Source: an uncultured Acidimicrobiales bacterium (GTDB taxonomy: Bacteria; Actinomycetota; Acidimicrobiia; Acidimicrobiales; SHLQ01). Taken from it: a stretch of 54,048 nucleotides of DNA. Within the stretch, counting starts at the first letter, position 1, and each line of letters begins with the position of its first letter. Shown here one piece after another: positions 46,130-54,048 of the stretch. Made by a program: the position numbers and the translations under genes. The stretch covers positions 1 through 54,048 of the forward strand of contig CALJDK010000184.1 of NCBI GenBank assembly GCA_938023735.1. The letters are read 5' to 3'. Below the pieces are notes generated by a model. It did not search any database. It was given only the letters and a program-made list of their open reading frames with translations, and was not told the DNA's origin.

Positions 46130-46947
46130 GGGGTGTCTCCCGATGCTGATTGCGATGGTGATTGTGGTGAAGCCCGGTCCGCGTCCGGGAGTCGTTTGCG
46201 AAGGTCGGCGAGCCAATGAATGCCATCGTCGATGTCGCCCGCCGGATGGTATTCAGCCCCGAAGGCGCCGGTGTAGCCCATCGCCGCGAACGTGGGAAGA
46301 ACGTGGCCGTAATCGACCACCCCCTGGTCGGGTTCATGGCGGTCGGGAAGCGATGCGAACTGCACGTGGCCGATGTGCGCACCCGCTTCGCCAATGGCAG
46401 CGAGGAGATCGGGTTCGTTGTGCCAGGCGTGAAAGCAGTCGAAGAGCAGTTTGAGGTTGGGTGCGGCAACCGTGGCGATGGTTTGAAGACCTTGGTCCAC
46501 ACTGCGCAGGTGGTAGTGCGGGTCCGACAACGGTTCGATGAGGATTGTCATATCGTGGCGGGCTGCTTGGTTGGCGGCGTAGGACAAGTTGGCGCAGTAA
46601 GTGGCCTCCGCTTCGTCGGAACGCTCGGTGCGACCAGCAGTCACGTGCACCGCGGGGCACCCGACGACCGCGGCATAGGCAATCGCTTCATCGATGAAGT
46701 CCCGAGCTTGCGACTCACGGCCTCCGATCGCAGCAATCCCGAAATCGCCGTCTTGATCACCGAAGCGGGTGTTGATGCTCACGGCATCGATCGATGCGTC
46801 GGCCACTGCTCTGGCTAACTCGGCCGACGGCAGGTGATAGGGCGCATGAAACTCGACGGCATCGAACCCGGCGCCACGAGCCGCAGCGATTGCCGCTGGC
46901 AGCGGAAGGTTGGTCCATAGGAACCCAAGGTTGGCCGAGAACTTCAC
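46126..46947 (-). CDS. Hydroxypyruvate isomerase/sugar epimerase-like TIM-barrel protein
   Basis: The 273-residue protein belongs to the xylose-isomerase-like AP-endonuclease-2 superfamily, closest by eye to hydroxypyruvate isomerase (Hyi). Features are KFSANLGFLWTNLPLPAAIAAARGAGFDAVEFHAPYHLP at the front, ILIEPLSDPHYHLRS, LLFDCFHAWHNEPDL, HVQFASLPDRHEPDQG and GAEYHPAG, with conserved Glu, Asp, His and Glu metal ligands. It isomerises or epimerises a small hydroxy-keto acid or sugar. GTG 46947 is the preferred start. It is divergent from the propeller-like gene, with 79 bases between starts, and coupled to the SDR downstream. Confidence 0.86.
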   Translation of the reverse strand: MKFSANLGFLWTNLPLPAAIAAARGAGFDAVEFHAPYHLPSAELARAVADASIDAVSINTRFGDQDGDFGIAAIGGRESQARDFIDEAIAYAAVVGCPAVHVTAGRTERSDEAEATYCANLSYAANQAARHDMTILIEPLSDPHYHLRSVDQGLQTIATVAAPNLKLLFDCFHAWHNEPDLLAAIGEAGAHIGHVQFASLPDRHEPDQGVVDYGHVLPTFAAMGYTGAFGAEYHPAGDIDDGIHWLADLRKRLPDADRASPQSPSQSASGDTP

Positions 46948-46970
46948 GGCCCGACCGTAGCGCTTCTGCG

Positions 46971-47011
46971 TCAACCCCGAGTTTGGTTGAAAGCCCACCC
47001 GACTTTCGGGT
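46971..47011. promoter_or_regulatory. Two inverted repeats between divergent genes
   Basis: TCAACC (46971) and GGTTGA (46985) are a six-base inverted repeat with an eight-base spacer. Next to it ACCCGA (46997) and TCGGGT (47006) form another with a three-base spacer. They lie in the 79-base gap between divergent starts and may be an operator controlling both directions. The evidence is only the symmetry and the place. Confidence 0.35.
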
Positions 47012-47026
47012 TGTAGCATTCGCAGC

Positions 47027-48595
47027 GTGACTTTGCAGCCGGGACCTCGCAATCCGTTTCTTGCCGACTCGAGCAACCCCATTGGTCATGGCCGACCCGA
47101 TCAGCAGGACAATGTGCCATGGCGGGGCCCCGAGGGGCCTTCCGAGGTGCTCGACGACGCGTCGATCCAGTACCAGTGGACGGGCGCGGGCAACTTTGGG
47201 CAGCTGATCTCGGCGCCATACGCCGACGGCAAACGCGTGCTGTGGAACAACGGTCGCAACCGCATGTTCAAGCTCGACTACGACACCCTCGAGATCCTTA
47301 CGACCTTGCAGTTCGGTGACGAAGCCGACCCGCCGGTGGAAGAGATGAAGGAACTCACCGACGGACTCGACGAGCTCGAAGACTGGCCGGCCATCGAGCA
47401 CGCCATCGGCATTTCCATGCGCTTCCTCACGGGCCTCGACGGCGTGTATGCGTTACTCGACAACACCAACACGTTGTTCCTCGGGCGCAAAGACCATGCG
47501 GCTGCTTACATCGAGACCGACTCCAACGACCGGGCGTCCGACATCGTCGAGCGTGACCGCTGGAATCGTCCCGACCACATCGACGGCTACTTCGTCGGCA
47601 TGGGCATGACCTTCGATGGTCGCCTGGTTCTCACCACCGATCACGGCTGGGTGATCTCCCTGGCTCGCGACTTCAGCGACTACGACGCTCTGCAACTTCC
47701 GAGAGCCGCCGAGGAAGCCGCCGACTACTGCGCAATGCGCGAAGCTGAACGAGGCAACACCGGGTACGGGTGGCTCCGGACATCGCTGTGCATCGGTGAC
47801 GACAACGCCATCTACACGTCGTCCAATGACCACATCCACAAGGTCATCTGGACCGGCGAGAAGCTGTCGCTCGACGAAGCCGACGGCGCCTGGTCGATGC
47901 AATACCGCAACGGCGGCGGCTACGGCTCGGGTACCACCCCATCGCTCATGGGCTTTGGCCCTGACGAAGATCGGTTTGTGGTGTTTGGTGACGGCGACGA
48001 GGTGGTCAACATCACCTATGCGTGGCGCGACGAGATTCCTGACGATTGGGAGCAGCTGCCCAACGCCCCCGACCGCCGTATCGCGGGTATCGGCCCCGCC
48101 AACATGGGCAACCCCGATCTTGAGGAGATCAAGACCGAGCAGTCGATCACGGTGTCGGGGTATGGCGCGATGACGGTGAACAACGAACCGGCTTCAATCC
48201 CCGAAGGATTCCCGGCCCAGGCGGCTCGAATGTTGTGCTTCCAGCTACCGCACAAACCCGAATACACACCCTTTGGCCTGCACAAATACGAGTGGGACCC
48301 CGAGGTGCGCCAGCTCAAAGAGGCGTGGGTCAACACCGAGGTTTCGTCGCCCAACTCGGTGCCGTTTGTGTCGCGGGAATCCGACATCGTCTACACATGC
48401 GGCGTGCGCGACCGGCAGTTCACCATCGAAGGGCTCGACTGGACCACTGGCGAATCGCGCTTTCACTACGTCCTCGGTGGCGCCAAGTTCAACACCCTGG
48501 GTGCCGGCGTGACGCTCGATGAAGAGGGGCGCCTGCTCTTCGGAAACATCTTCGGTAAAACCCGTGTGCTGAAGGATCCACCGTCCGGTGACTGA
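47027..48595 (+). CDS. Unrecognised propeller-like protein
   Basis: I do not recognise this 522-residue protein. It has no signal peptide and no membrane segments. Repeated short strands of the form (DGRLVL / DNAIYTSSND / DEEGRLLFGN) alternating with acidic loops, and Trp/Tyr-Asp turns (WNNGRNRMFKLDYDTLEIL, LTTDHGWVISL), suggest a beta-propeller. A Gly-rich NGGGYGSGTTPSLMGFG lies near the middle. Its GTG start has no obvious Shine-Dalgarno sequence. The last eight bases overlap the SDR that follows, and the divergent isomerase/SDR pair is 79 bases upstream. A sugar- or hydroxy-acid-binding catabolic role is conceivable but inferred only from context. Confidence 0.72.
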   Translation: MTLQPGPRNPFLADSSNPIGHGRPDQQDNVPWRGPEGPSEVLDDASIQYQWTGAGNFGQLISAPYADGKRVLWNNGRNRMFKLDYDTLEILTTLQFGDEADPPVEEMKELTDGLDELEDWPAIEHAIGISMRFLTGLDGVYALLDNTNTLFLGRKDHAAAYIETDSNDRASDIVERDRWNRPDHIDGYFVGMGMTFDGRLVLTTDHGWVISLARDFSDYDALQLPRAAEEAADYCAMREAERGNTGYGWLRTSLCIGDDNAIYTSSNDHIHKVIWTGEKLSLDEADGAWSMQYRNGGGYGSGTTPSLMGFGPDEDRFVVFGDGDEVVNITYAWRDEIPDDWEQLPNAPDRRIAGIGPANMGNPDLEEIKTEQSITVSGYGAMTVNNEPASIPEGFPAQAARMLCFQLPHKPEYTPFGLHKYEWDPEVRQLKEAWVNTEVSSPNSVPFVSRESDIVYTCGVRDRQFTIEGLDWTTGESRFHYVLGGAKFNTLGAGVTLDEEGRLLFGNIFGKTRVLKDPPSGD

Positions 48596-49358
48596 GTTCG
48601 ACCTGGGCGAAGGCGTGGTGATGATCACCGGCGGGACACGAGGGATTGGCCTCGGTATCGCAAAGTACCTCGCCGAACTGGGAGCCTCGGTCGTCATAAC
48701 CGGTCGTAAGCAGGAACGGGTCGATGAAGCATCGGCAACGCTCGATCGGATGGGGTTCGATCACCTCGCCCGTGCGCTCGATGTCCGTGATGTCGAGGGA
48801 ACCAAAGCCTTGGTTGCCGACATCGTCGACGAATGGGGCGCCATCAGCGGATTGGTTGCCAATGCGCAGAGCTTTTGCCCAATCACTCCGCTGGCCGAGG
48901 TCACCGAGGACGACATGGACCTGTTGTTCGACACCGGACCCAAGGGAACCCTCATCGCCATGCAGGCCGTGTTGCCTCACATGGCGGCTGCGGGATGGGG
49001 CCGGATCGTAACGATGGCCACCTCATTGGGACTTACCGGAGCGGCTGGATACGGGCCGTACGCAGCATCGAATGAGGCCATCCGATCGCTCACCCGAACC
49101 GCCGCCAACGAGTGGGGTCGCGACGGAATCACTGTGAACTGTGTGCTGCCCGCATCGGCCGGGCATCGGGTCGACCCGAGCGCCGATCCCAAACGCAAGG
49201 CGGTGTTCGATGCGATGTATGAAGACCATCCGATTGGGCGCGATGGTCACCCCGAGCACGACATTGCTCCGGCGGTTGCGTTTCTTCTGAGCGAAGCAAG
49301 TCGGTATGTGACCGGCCAATCGATCAGCGTCGACGGTGGTGGCGTGATGCGTCCGTAG
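48588..49358 (+). CDS. Short-chain dehydrogenase/reductase-like protein lacking the catalytic Lys
   Basis: The 256-residue protein has the SDR fold: MITGGTRGIGLGIAKYL (TGxxxGIG), a variant LVANAQSF where NNAG is usual, the catalytic-region Ser in TMATSLG, then GPYAASNEAIRSL. The Tyr (residue 158, codon 49059-49061) is kept but the Lys four residues on is Asn (residue 162, codon AAT 49071-49073). It ends with the typical ITGQ-like VTGQSISVDGGGVM. The Lys normally lowers the Tyr pKa and binds the nicotinamide ribose, so ordinary dehydrogenase activity is doubtful. GTG 48588 overlaps the upstream propeller-like gene by eight bases. Confidence 0.88.
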   Translation: MTEFDLGEGVVMITGGTRGIGLGIAKYLAELGASVVITGRKQERVDEASATLDRMGFDHLARALDVRDVEGTKALVADIVDEWGAISGLVANAQSFCPITPLAEVTEDDMDLLFDTGPKGTLIAMQAVLPHMAAAGWGRIVTMATSLGLTGAAGYGPYAASNEAIRSLTRTAANEWGRDGITVNCVLPASAGHRVDPSADPKRKAVFDAMYEDHPIGRDGHPEHDIAPAVAFLLSEASRYVTGQSISVDGGGVMRP

Positions 49359-49372
49359 CGAGATCTCGGAAG

Positions 49373-50140
49373 CTAGCTGGTCGGGCGACGGCTAGCGGCC
49401 CGAACATTGCAGCGAACGCAGACGCCAGAGATGGCTGACGATTCATCCGATGCCAACCACGCAACGGTGGCCGCTACCTCTTCCGGTTCGGTGAGGCGGG
49501 CCAGGTTGAGATCGGCAACATGGGCGTCGACGCCTCCGGACCGTTGCTCGACATACGCCACCAAAGGAGCGGTAGCGGTGGGCCCTGGGGTCACCGCGTT
49601 TGCTCGGATGCCGTGCCGGCCGTATTCGGTAGCCACCGTTTCCATAAGGTTGATCACGCCGGCTTTTGCCGCTGCGTAGCCGCCCAAATTGTAGTTGCCG
49701 CCGATTCTGGCACCCGATGACATCGCCACGATGCTGCCCCCGCCAGCTTCGACCATGTGGGGGATGACCGCACGTGTGGCGAAGAATACCGAGTCGAGGG
49801 TGAGTCGTTGCTGGAAGCGCCAGTCGTCGTCAGTGAGTTCGCCGACGAGCCCGGACCTCGACACCCCGACATTGCAGTAGAGGGCATCAACCCGGCCGAA
49901 CTTGTCGATGCCCGCCCCAAGCCACTCATTTACAAACGATGAGTCCGACGCATCTCCCGCCAGGCCCTCGGCCGTGCTGCCAGTGGCATTGATCGAGTCG
50001 ACGATGGCGGCGAGCGAGTCGGCGTTGCGATCGTTGAGCCACAAGGTGGCCCCCTCATCAGCAAATCGCTGGGCCGCGGCGGCACCAATTCCGGCACCAG
50101 CGCCCGTGATGAACGCAACCTTGTTCGTGAGAAGGACCAT
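49373..50140 (-). CDS. Short-chain dehydrogenase/reductase
   Basis: The 255-residue SDR has the cofactor motif FITGAGAGIGAAAAQRF, an Asp after the second strand (LNDRN) favouring NAD, CNVGVSRSG in place of NNAG, the catalytic Ser in AMSSGARIGG and the Tyr-Lys in GGYAAAKAGVINL. The usual dehydrogenase or reductase activity is expected; the substrate is unknown. The ATG at 50140 is taken because the upstream residues are low in complexity. It is convergent with the preceding SDR-like gene and divergent from the small zinc-ribbon gene, 67 bases away. Confidence 0.9.
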   Translation of the reverse strand: MVLLTNKVAFITGAGAGIGAAAAQRFADEGATLWLNDRNADSLAAIVDSINATGSTAEGLAGDASDSSFVNEWLGAGIDKFGRVDALYCNVGVSRSGLVGELTDDDWRFQQRLTLDSVFFATRAVIPHMVEAGGGSIVAMSSGARIGGNYNLGGYAAAKAGVINLMETVATEYGRHGIRANAVTPGPTATAPLVAYVEQRSGGVDAHVADLNLARLTEPEEVAATVAWLASDESSAISGVCVRCNVRAASRRPTS

Positions 50141-50207
50141 CAATCCAACGTAGTAAACGCCAGCACGTGAGGTTCTTTGCGTTGGTCTCCGTGAAAGACT
50201 CGACGCC

Positions 50208-50471
50208 ATGAGTTCCTCCGAGCCGCCCTTCGCCGCGCAGCGCTTTCCCGATCCTCCTTCACCCGAGGAGCGATGTGTTCATTGCGAGGGTTCGCTGTCG
50301 CCGGGTTTTCTCGAGGACTCAGGCCAGAGCGCTCCGGGATCGGTGCGTTGGATCCCCGGCCCGCTCGAACGTGGTCTGCTCGGAGGGGTAAAGCGATTCG
50401 GCAAGGATCGCTACGACGTCGATGCTTTGCGCTGCGACACGTGTGGTCGGCTCGAGCTGCGAGTGAGATAG
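50208..50471 (+). CDS. Small zinc-ribbon protein, unknown function
   Basis: The 87-residue protein has two CxxC pairs, ERCVHCEGSL (about 23-26) and LRCDTCGRLEL (about 75-78), separated by about 50 residues that contain a VRWIPGPLERGLLGG segment. The layout is like small DUF6487-type zinc-binding proteins, but I cannot fix the family. It has no signal or membrane segment. It stands alone ahead of the phosphonate-type transporter. Confidence 0.65.
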   Translation: MSSSEPPFAAQRFPDPPSPEERCVHCEGSLSPGFLEDSGQSAPGSVRWIPGPLERGLLGGVKRFGKDRYDVDALRCDTCGRLELRVR

Positions 50472-50606
50472 CAGTCGACTTCGACGATGGTGTAACCGGT
50501 AAGCGAGGATGGGGCATCGATGTCGGATCCGTGACATTCGACACAGCCCGGGGGAAGTTGTTGACCTGAGGGTCGATTGAGCTTGCCGATGGTCTTAACT
50601 GAACAG

Positions 50607-51569
50607 ATGACTTTCCTTCTGTCTTCGCGAAAAAACCTCGTGCTGCTGATTGCGGCGTTTGCCCTGCTGGCTGCGGCTTGTGGTTCTTCCACCGACATCG
50701 CCACCGGTAGCAGCGGTGAGCCAGCCGACGATACGTCTGACAGTGCTGCTAGTGCGAGCGAGATCACCGAGATCAACCTTGGCGCTATCCCCGACCAGGA
50801 CCCCGAGCTTCTGGCCCGAAACTACGGCCTCTTGGCCGATTACCTGTCTGAAGAACTTGGCGTGACCGTCAACTTCGAGCCGGTAACCGCCTACGAAGCA
50901 GCGGTGTCGCAGTTCCGTGTTGGCGATCTCGACCTGGTGTGGTTTGGCGGGCTCACTGGAGTGCAGGCTCGCTTGCAGGTTGATGGCGCCGAGGCCATCG
51001 CCCAGCGCGATATCGATGCCGAATTCACTTCGGTGTTCATCGCAACCACCGATAGCGGCATCGAACCAATCTCTGATGTGTCGGGTCTTTCGGCGGTCGC
51101 CGGTCGCTCGCTAACCTTTGGATCCGAGTCATCCACATCTGGTCGTCTCATGCCGCAGTCGTTCCTCGATCAGGCGGGCGTTGCGCTCGATGATCTCGAA
51201 GGCGAAGCAGGCTTCTCGGGCGCTCATGACAAAACCATCGCCCTCGTCGAAGCGGGCACGTACGAAGTCGGAGCCCTCAACAGCCAGGTTTGGAAGTCCA
51301 AGGTCGAGGCCGGCGAAGTCGATCTCGACAAGGTTCAGCTCATCTTCGAAACGCCCACCTACTTCGACTACCACTGGGTTGCTCGCCCCGAACTCGACGA
51401 CGACATCCAGCAGCAGATCGTCGATGCGCTAGCCAACCTTGATCCGTCCAACCCCGACCACGCTACGATTCTGGAGTTCTTTGGTGCCGAGTCATTCATC
51501 GGTACCGAAAGCGCGAACTACGCAGACATCGAAAGTGTTGGCCGGGAAAGCGGACTGATTGAAGAATAA
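50607..51569 (+). CDS. phnD: Phosphonate/phosphite-type ABC transporter substrate-binding lipoprotein
   Basis: The 320-residue protein has a signal sequence ending in the lipobox LLAAAC (Cys about residue 26), an acidic/Ser linker, then a PhnD/PtxB-type periplasmic-binding fold (about 55-320). The oxyanion-binding motif FGSESSTSGRLMP is present at about residues 171-183, and the front strand INLGAIPDQDPELLARNY and FRVGDLDLVWFGGL match the family. It delivers a phosphonate, phosphite or related oxyanion to the permease. ATG 50607 is chosen because it gives a normal signal peptide. It overlaps the ATPase gene by 11 bases. Confidence 0.9.
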   Translation: MTFLLSSRKNLVLLIAAFALLAAACGSSTDIATGSSGEPADDTSDSAASASEITEINLGAIPDQDPELLARNYGLLADYLSEELGVTVNFEPVTAYEAAVSQFRVGDLDLVWFGGLTGVQARLQVDGAEAIAQRDIDAEFTSVFIATTDSGIEPISDVSGLSAVAGRSLTFGSESSTSGRLMPQSFLDQAGVALDDLEGEAGFSGAHDKTIALVEAGTYEVGALNSQVWKSKVEAGEVDLDKVQLIFETPTYFDYHWVARPELDDDIQQQIVDALANLDPSNPDHATILEFFGAESFIGTESANYADIESVGRESGLIEE

Positions 51570-52323
51570 CTCTGACGTCCTTTCTTTCCAGGACGTTTCT
51601 GTCCAGTACTCACCATCAGGCCCCTTTGCGCTGCGCAACGTCACCTTTCAGGTCAGTGCGGGCGAAAGAGTCGCCTTGGTGGGGCCTTCGGGTTCGGGAA
51701 AAACCACTGTTCTTTCGGTAGCGAATGGACTTGTGCTTCCCACGTCGGGGCACGTGGTTGTCAATGATGTCGATACCAGCGCGCTCGGTGCGCGGAAGCA
51801 CCGGGCAACCCGAAGTCTGATCGGTTCGATTCCGCAAGGCAACGCTCTCGTTGGCCCGCTGCGCGTTGCCCACAATGTGGCCTCGGGCCGGCTGGGTCGT
51901 TGGGGTCCGGTCGAGACGATCCGCACACTCGTACGTCCACGCGACACCGACGAGATTCTCGCGGTGCTCGAACAGGTTGGTATCGGCGACAAGCTTTGGG
52001 AGCGCGCCGACAAACTGTCGGGCGGTCAGCAACAACGGGTGGCTATTGCTCGAACCCTTTATCAAGGTGCCAACCTGCTTCTGGCCGACGAGCCGGTGAG
52101 CGCGCTCGACCCGGCACGATCCGAGGCGATTCTCGACATTCTTGCCGACGTGGTGACGAGCCAACCCGATCGGGCGTTGGTGACGAGCATGCACGATGCA
52201 CCGTTGGCCCTGAAGTACTGCACCCGCATCATTGGCTTGCGGTTGGGCGAGATGATGTTCGACCTGCCGTCGGCCGAGGTGGCCGAAGACCAGCTGGCCG
52301 GTCTGTACGAGATCGACGACTAA
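51559..52323 (+). CDS. phnC: Phosphonate-type ABC transporter ATPase
   Basis: The 254-residue ATPase has Walker A VGPSGSGKTT, signature LSGGQQQRVAIART, Walker B LLLADEPVSALDP, and the switch His in VTSMHDA. The Q-loop GSIPQGNAL is in place. It starts with a TTG codon at 51559, within the last codons of the binding-protein gene, implying translational coupling. It energises import by the fused permease that begins ten bases after its stop. Confidence 0.92.
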   Translation: MKNNSDVLSFQDVSVQYSPSGPFALRNVTFQVSAGERVALVGPSGSGKTTVLSVANGLVLPTSGHVVVNDVDTSALGARKHRATRSLIGSIPQGNALVGPLRVAHNVASGRLGRWGPVETIRTLVRPRDTDEILAVLEQVGIGDKLWERADKLSGGQQQRVAIARTLYQGANLLLADEPVSALDPARSEAILDILADVVTSQPDRALVTSMHDAPLALKYCTRIIGLRLGEMMFDLPSAEVAEDQLAGLYEIDD

Positions 52324-52333
52324 TGGCGGGCTC

Positions 52334-54007
52334 GTGACCGTCGCTGCCGGCAATCGGGTTTCGGGGTTCGCTCCATCGCCGCCGGCTCGATGGAATCGTC
52401 GCGTCTGGTGGCTGGTGAGCCTGGCGCTGGTCGCTTGGTCATTGCAGCGGGCAGGTGTCGACGTCCGCCGGATCTTCAATTCCCGCGGTGCCAGTCAATT
52501 CGCCGACTTCTTCAAGGCGATGGTGCAGCCCGACCTTGGCTTCGAGTTTGTGAAGCTCGCGGCTCGCGAAGCCATGGTTACCCTTGGGTTCGCGATTCTG
52601 GGCACCGCGCTGTCGGTGGCAATCGGCATGGTCGGCGGACTTCTATTGACCGAGCGCATCTGGCTGAGTGTGGCGGGAACCAGCACCGCCGCCAGCTGGG
52701 TCTGGCGTTCGTTGCGGGTGCTGTTTGCCATTCCCCGAGCCATTCACGAAGTGGTTTTTGGGCTCCTACTGGTGAACGTTCTCGGCCTCGATCCGCTGGT
52801 GGCGATCCTGGCAATCGGTATTCCCTTCGGAGCGGTTACTGCCAAAGTGTTCGCCGAGCTCCTCGACGAGGCGCCCCGCGATGCCGAGCGGGCTCTGCGT
52901 GCCGCAGGGGCTGGCCGGCTGTCGGCTGTGGTGTTCGGCGCCGTGCCGTATGCGCTTGGCGACATCCTCAGCTACGGGTTCTACCGATTCGAGTGCGCCA
53001 TTCGAAGTGCGGCAGTACTTGGCTTGGTCGGTGCCGGCGGGTTGGGTTTCCAGTTGGCGCTGTCGTTCCAGACGCTGCGATACAACGAGATGTGGACGTT
53101 GCTGTGGGCATTGATCTTGCTGTCGGGATTCGCCGACCGCTGGTCGTCGGTTGTGCGACGTCGCCGGAGTTTAAGCACCGGCGAGATGCACGCCGAGCTG
53201 TCCACATCGGCGCCCGATCGCGATCCGGTGTTGCGAGCAAGTGCCTTGTTGTTCTTGGCGGCGATTCCTTTTGCGTGGTGGCGCCTTGAGGTACAGATCT
53301 CGTCGCTATGGTCGTCGCGTTCGCGCACCTTGGCGGCCGAGTTGGCTACCGATTCGTGGCCGCCTGAGTTGGGTGACGAGGGTTGGTCGGGACTGTTCGG
53401 CGACACGGTCGACACGTTGGCGCTTGCGGTGCTTTCGCTGGTTCTGGCGTGGTCGCTCGCGTCGTTGGTGTCGTTCATTGCCAGCCGAATCGAGAATCCT
53501 TGGTCGACCACGGGCAATGTCGCTCGCTCGGTCGCAGGGTTGGTGACTCGCTTCTTCCTGCTGATTTCGCGATCGGTGCCGCCACCGGTTTGGGCGTTTC
53601 TTACCGTGTTCATTCTGAAGCCGGGTTTGTGGCCGGGCGTGCTGGCGTTGGCCATCTACAACCTGGGGGTTCTGGGTCGGCTGCAATCTGAGGTGGTCGA
53701 GAATCTTGACGACCAACCGGGCAAGGCGCTGGCAGCAGCCGGAGCTTCACCGGTTGGGGTTGCCGCGTTTGCCACGGTTCCAGCGGTTTCGGGTCGGTTT
53801 GTGGCGTTGGGGCTCTACCGGTGGGAGGTGGCGATCCGCGAAACCGTAACGGTCGGAGTAGTCGGCGCCGCGGGTCTGGGCAGAACCATCTCCGAGCAGG
53901 TGGTGCGCTTCGACTACGACGGAATTCTCACCAGCATCCTCGCTCTCATCGCCGTAACCCTCCTCGTCGACGTCATCTCCACCAGCATCAGAAAGACCAT
54001 CCGCTAA
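52334..54007 (+). CDS. phnE: Fused tandem phosphonate-type ABC permease (PhnE-PhnE)
   Basis: The 557-residue membrane protein consists of two consecutive PhnE-type permease units. The first (about residues 20-275) has the ATPase-coupling EAA-like loop AELLDEAPRDAERALRAAG followed by RSAAVLGLVGAGGLG; the second (about 295-557) has VENLDDQPGKALAAAGASP and RETVTVGVVGAAGLG. Each half has about six membrane segments. A single chain replaces the usual homodimer or phnE1/phnE2 pair. It starts with GTG ten bases after phnC. No C-P lyase, phosphonatase or phosphite dehydrogenase gene lies within the window, so the ligand is open. Confidence 0.9.
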   Translation: MTVAAGNRVSGFAPSPPARWNRRVWWLVSLALVAWSLQRAGVDVRRIFNSRGASQFADFFKAMVQPDLGFEFVKLAAREAMVTLGFAILGTALSVAIGMVGGLLLTERIWLSVAGTSTAASWVWRSLRVLFAIPRAIHEVVFGLLLVNVLGLDPLVAILAIGIPFGAVTAKVFAELLDEAPRDAERALRAAGAGRLSAVVFGAVPYALGDILSYGFYRFECAIRSAAVLGLVGAGGLGFQLALSFQTLRYNEMWTLLWALILLSGFADRWSSVVRRRRSLSTGEMHAELSTSAPDRDPVLRASALLFLAAIPFAWWRLEVQISSLWSSRSRTLAAELATDSWPPELGDEGWSGLFGDTVDTLALAVLSLVLAWSLASLVSFIASRIENPWSTTGNVARSVAGLVTRFFLLISRSVPPPVWAFLTVFILKPGLWPGVLALAIYNLGVLGRLQSEVVENLDDQPGKALAAAGASPVGVAAFATVPAVSGRFVALGLYRWEVAIRETVTVGVVGAAGLGRTISEQVVRFDYDGILTSILALIAVTLLVDVISTSIRKTIR

Positions 54008-54013
54008 ACCGGT

Positions 54014-54048
54014 GTCAGACCAGGGGTCAGACGAAGGGTCAGACCAAG
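54014..54048. repeat. 12-bp imperfect tandem repeat (GTCAGAC core), running off the window
   Basis: GTCAGAC occurs at 54014, 54026 and 54038, a 12-base period, with variable five-base joins. It begins six bases after the permease stop and continues to the window edge, so the full array length is unknown. It is a different family from the CCTGG-containing repeats at 15501-15654. Confidence 0.8.

Noticed and set aside
50560..50588. Possible PHO-box-like direct repeats (GTTGACC and GGTCGAT, 11 bases apart) before phnD
   Set aside because: Only the first element fits the PHO-box consensus well; the second and third match at about half the positions, which is too degenerate to call.

Overview
The window is GC-rich (about 62 percent by eye), densely coded, rich in GTG starts, and reads as chromosomal DNA of a free-living actinobacterium, most likely a member of the Acidimicrobiia (Ilumatobacter-like). 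Pointers are a DivIVA-type coiled-coil protein, an ArfA-like BON/OmpA cell-envelope protein, a DUF3152 protein, paired acyl-CoA dehydrogenases, a mycobacterial-type thiolase-like protein, a GlnR-like operator and many SDR and acyl-CoA genes. The taxonomic call is inference; there is no rRNA or tRNA gene here to anchor it. I found no phage, plasmid, insertion sequence, CRISPR array or recognisable defence island.

Layout. 1-3153: the 3' part of a large secreted-type protein with cadherin-like and lamin-tail domains. 3176-9157: an acyl/organic-acid pair (thiolase-like protein, isocitrate-lyase-family protein), divergent from an isochorismatase-family hydrolase and a RutA-like pyrimidine oxygenase, then glutaminyl-tRNA synthetase. 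9200-15480: a secreted beta-helix protein with a CBM, two acyl-CoA dehydrogenases, a metallo-beta-lactamase-fold hydrolase and a small membrane protein. 15500-15655: a cluster of intergenic repeats. 15662-20192: prephenate dehydratase coupled by overlapping codons to a heterodimeric ABC exporter. 20212-22875: larB-larC (nickel-pincer nucleotide synthesis) and a metallohydrolase, all overlapping. 22921-28782: envelope and division-type proteins (Pro-rich zinc-ribbon protein, DivIVA-like, DUF3152, BON/OmpA) and a sucrase/ferredoxin-like protein. 28779-34584: malonyl-CoA-synthetase-like enzyme, a lipoprotein beta-helix protein, an exported alpha/beta-hydrolase peptidase and a DUF456 membrane protein. 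34602-36299: a six-half-site GlnR-like array, the ammonium transporter and a strong terminator. 36314-42885: beta-galactosidase, OsmC protein, enoyl-CoA hydratase, TauE/SafE permease, a Popeye-like cyclic-nucleotide-binding membrane protein and a SET-domain protein. 42908-50471: flavin reductase, amidase, VOC protein, three SDRs, a sugar isomerase-like TIM barrel and an unrecognised propeller-like protein. 50607-54007: a complete phosphonate/phosphite-type ABC importer with a fused tandem permease; the window ends in a second type of short repeat.

The genes are mostly housekeeping and catabolic. The least ordinary items are the six-fold 11-bp array before amt, a three-fold 11-bp repeat before the TauE/SafE gene, the Popeye-like protein, an SDR lacking its catalytic lysine, a RutA/isochorismatase pair without the rest of a Rut pathway, and the cleanly partitioned degenerate ATP site of the exporter. 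I do not see a convincing multi-gene system that is entirely new.
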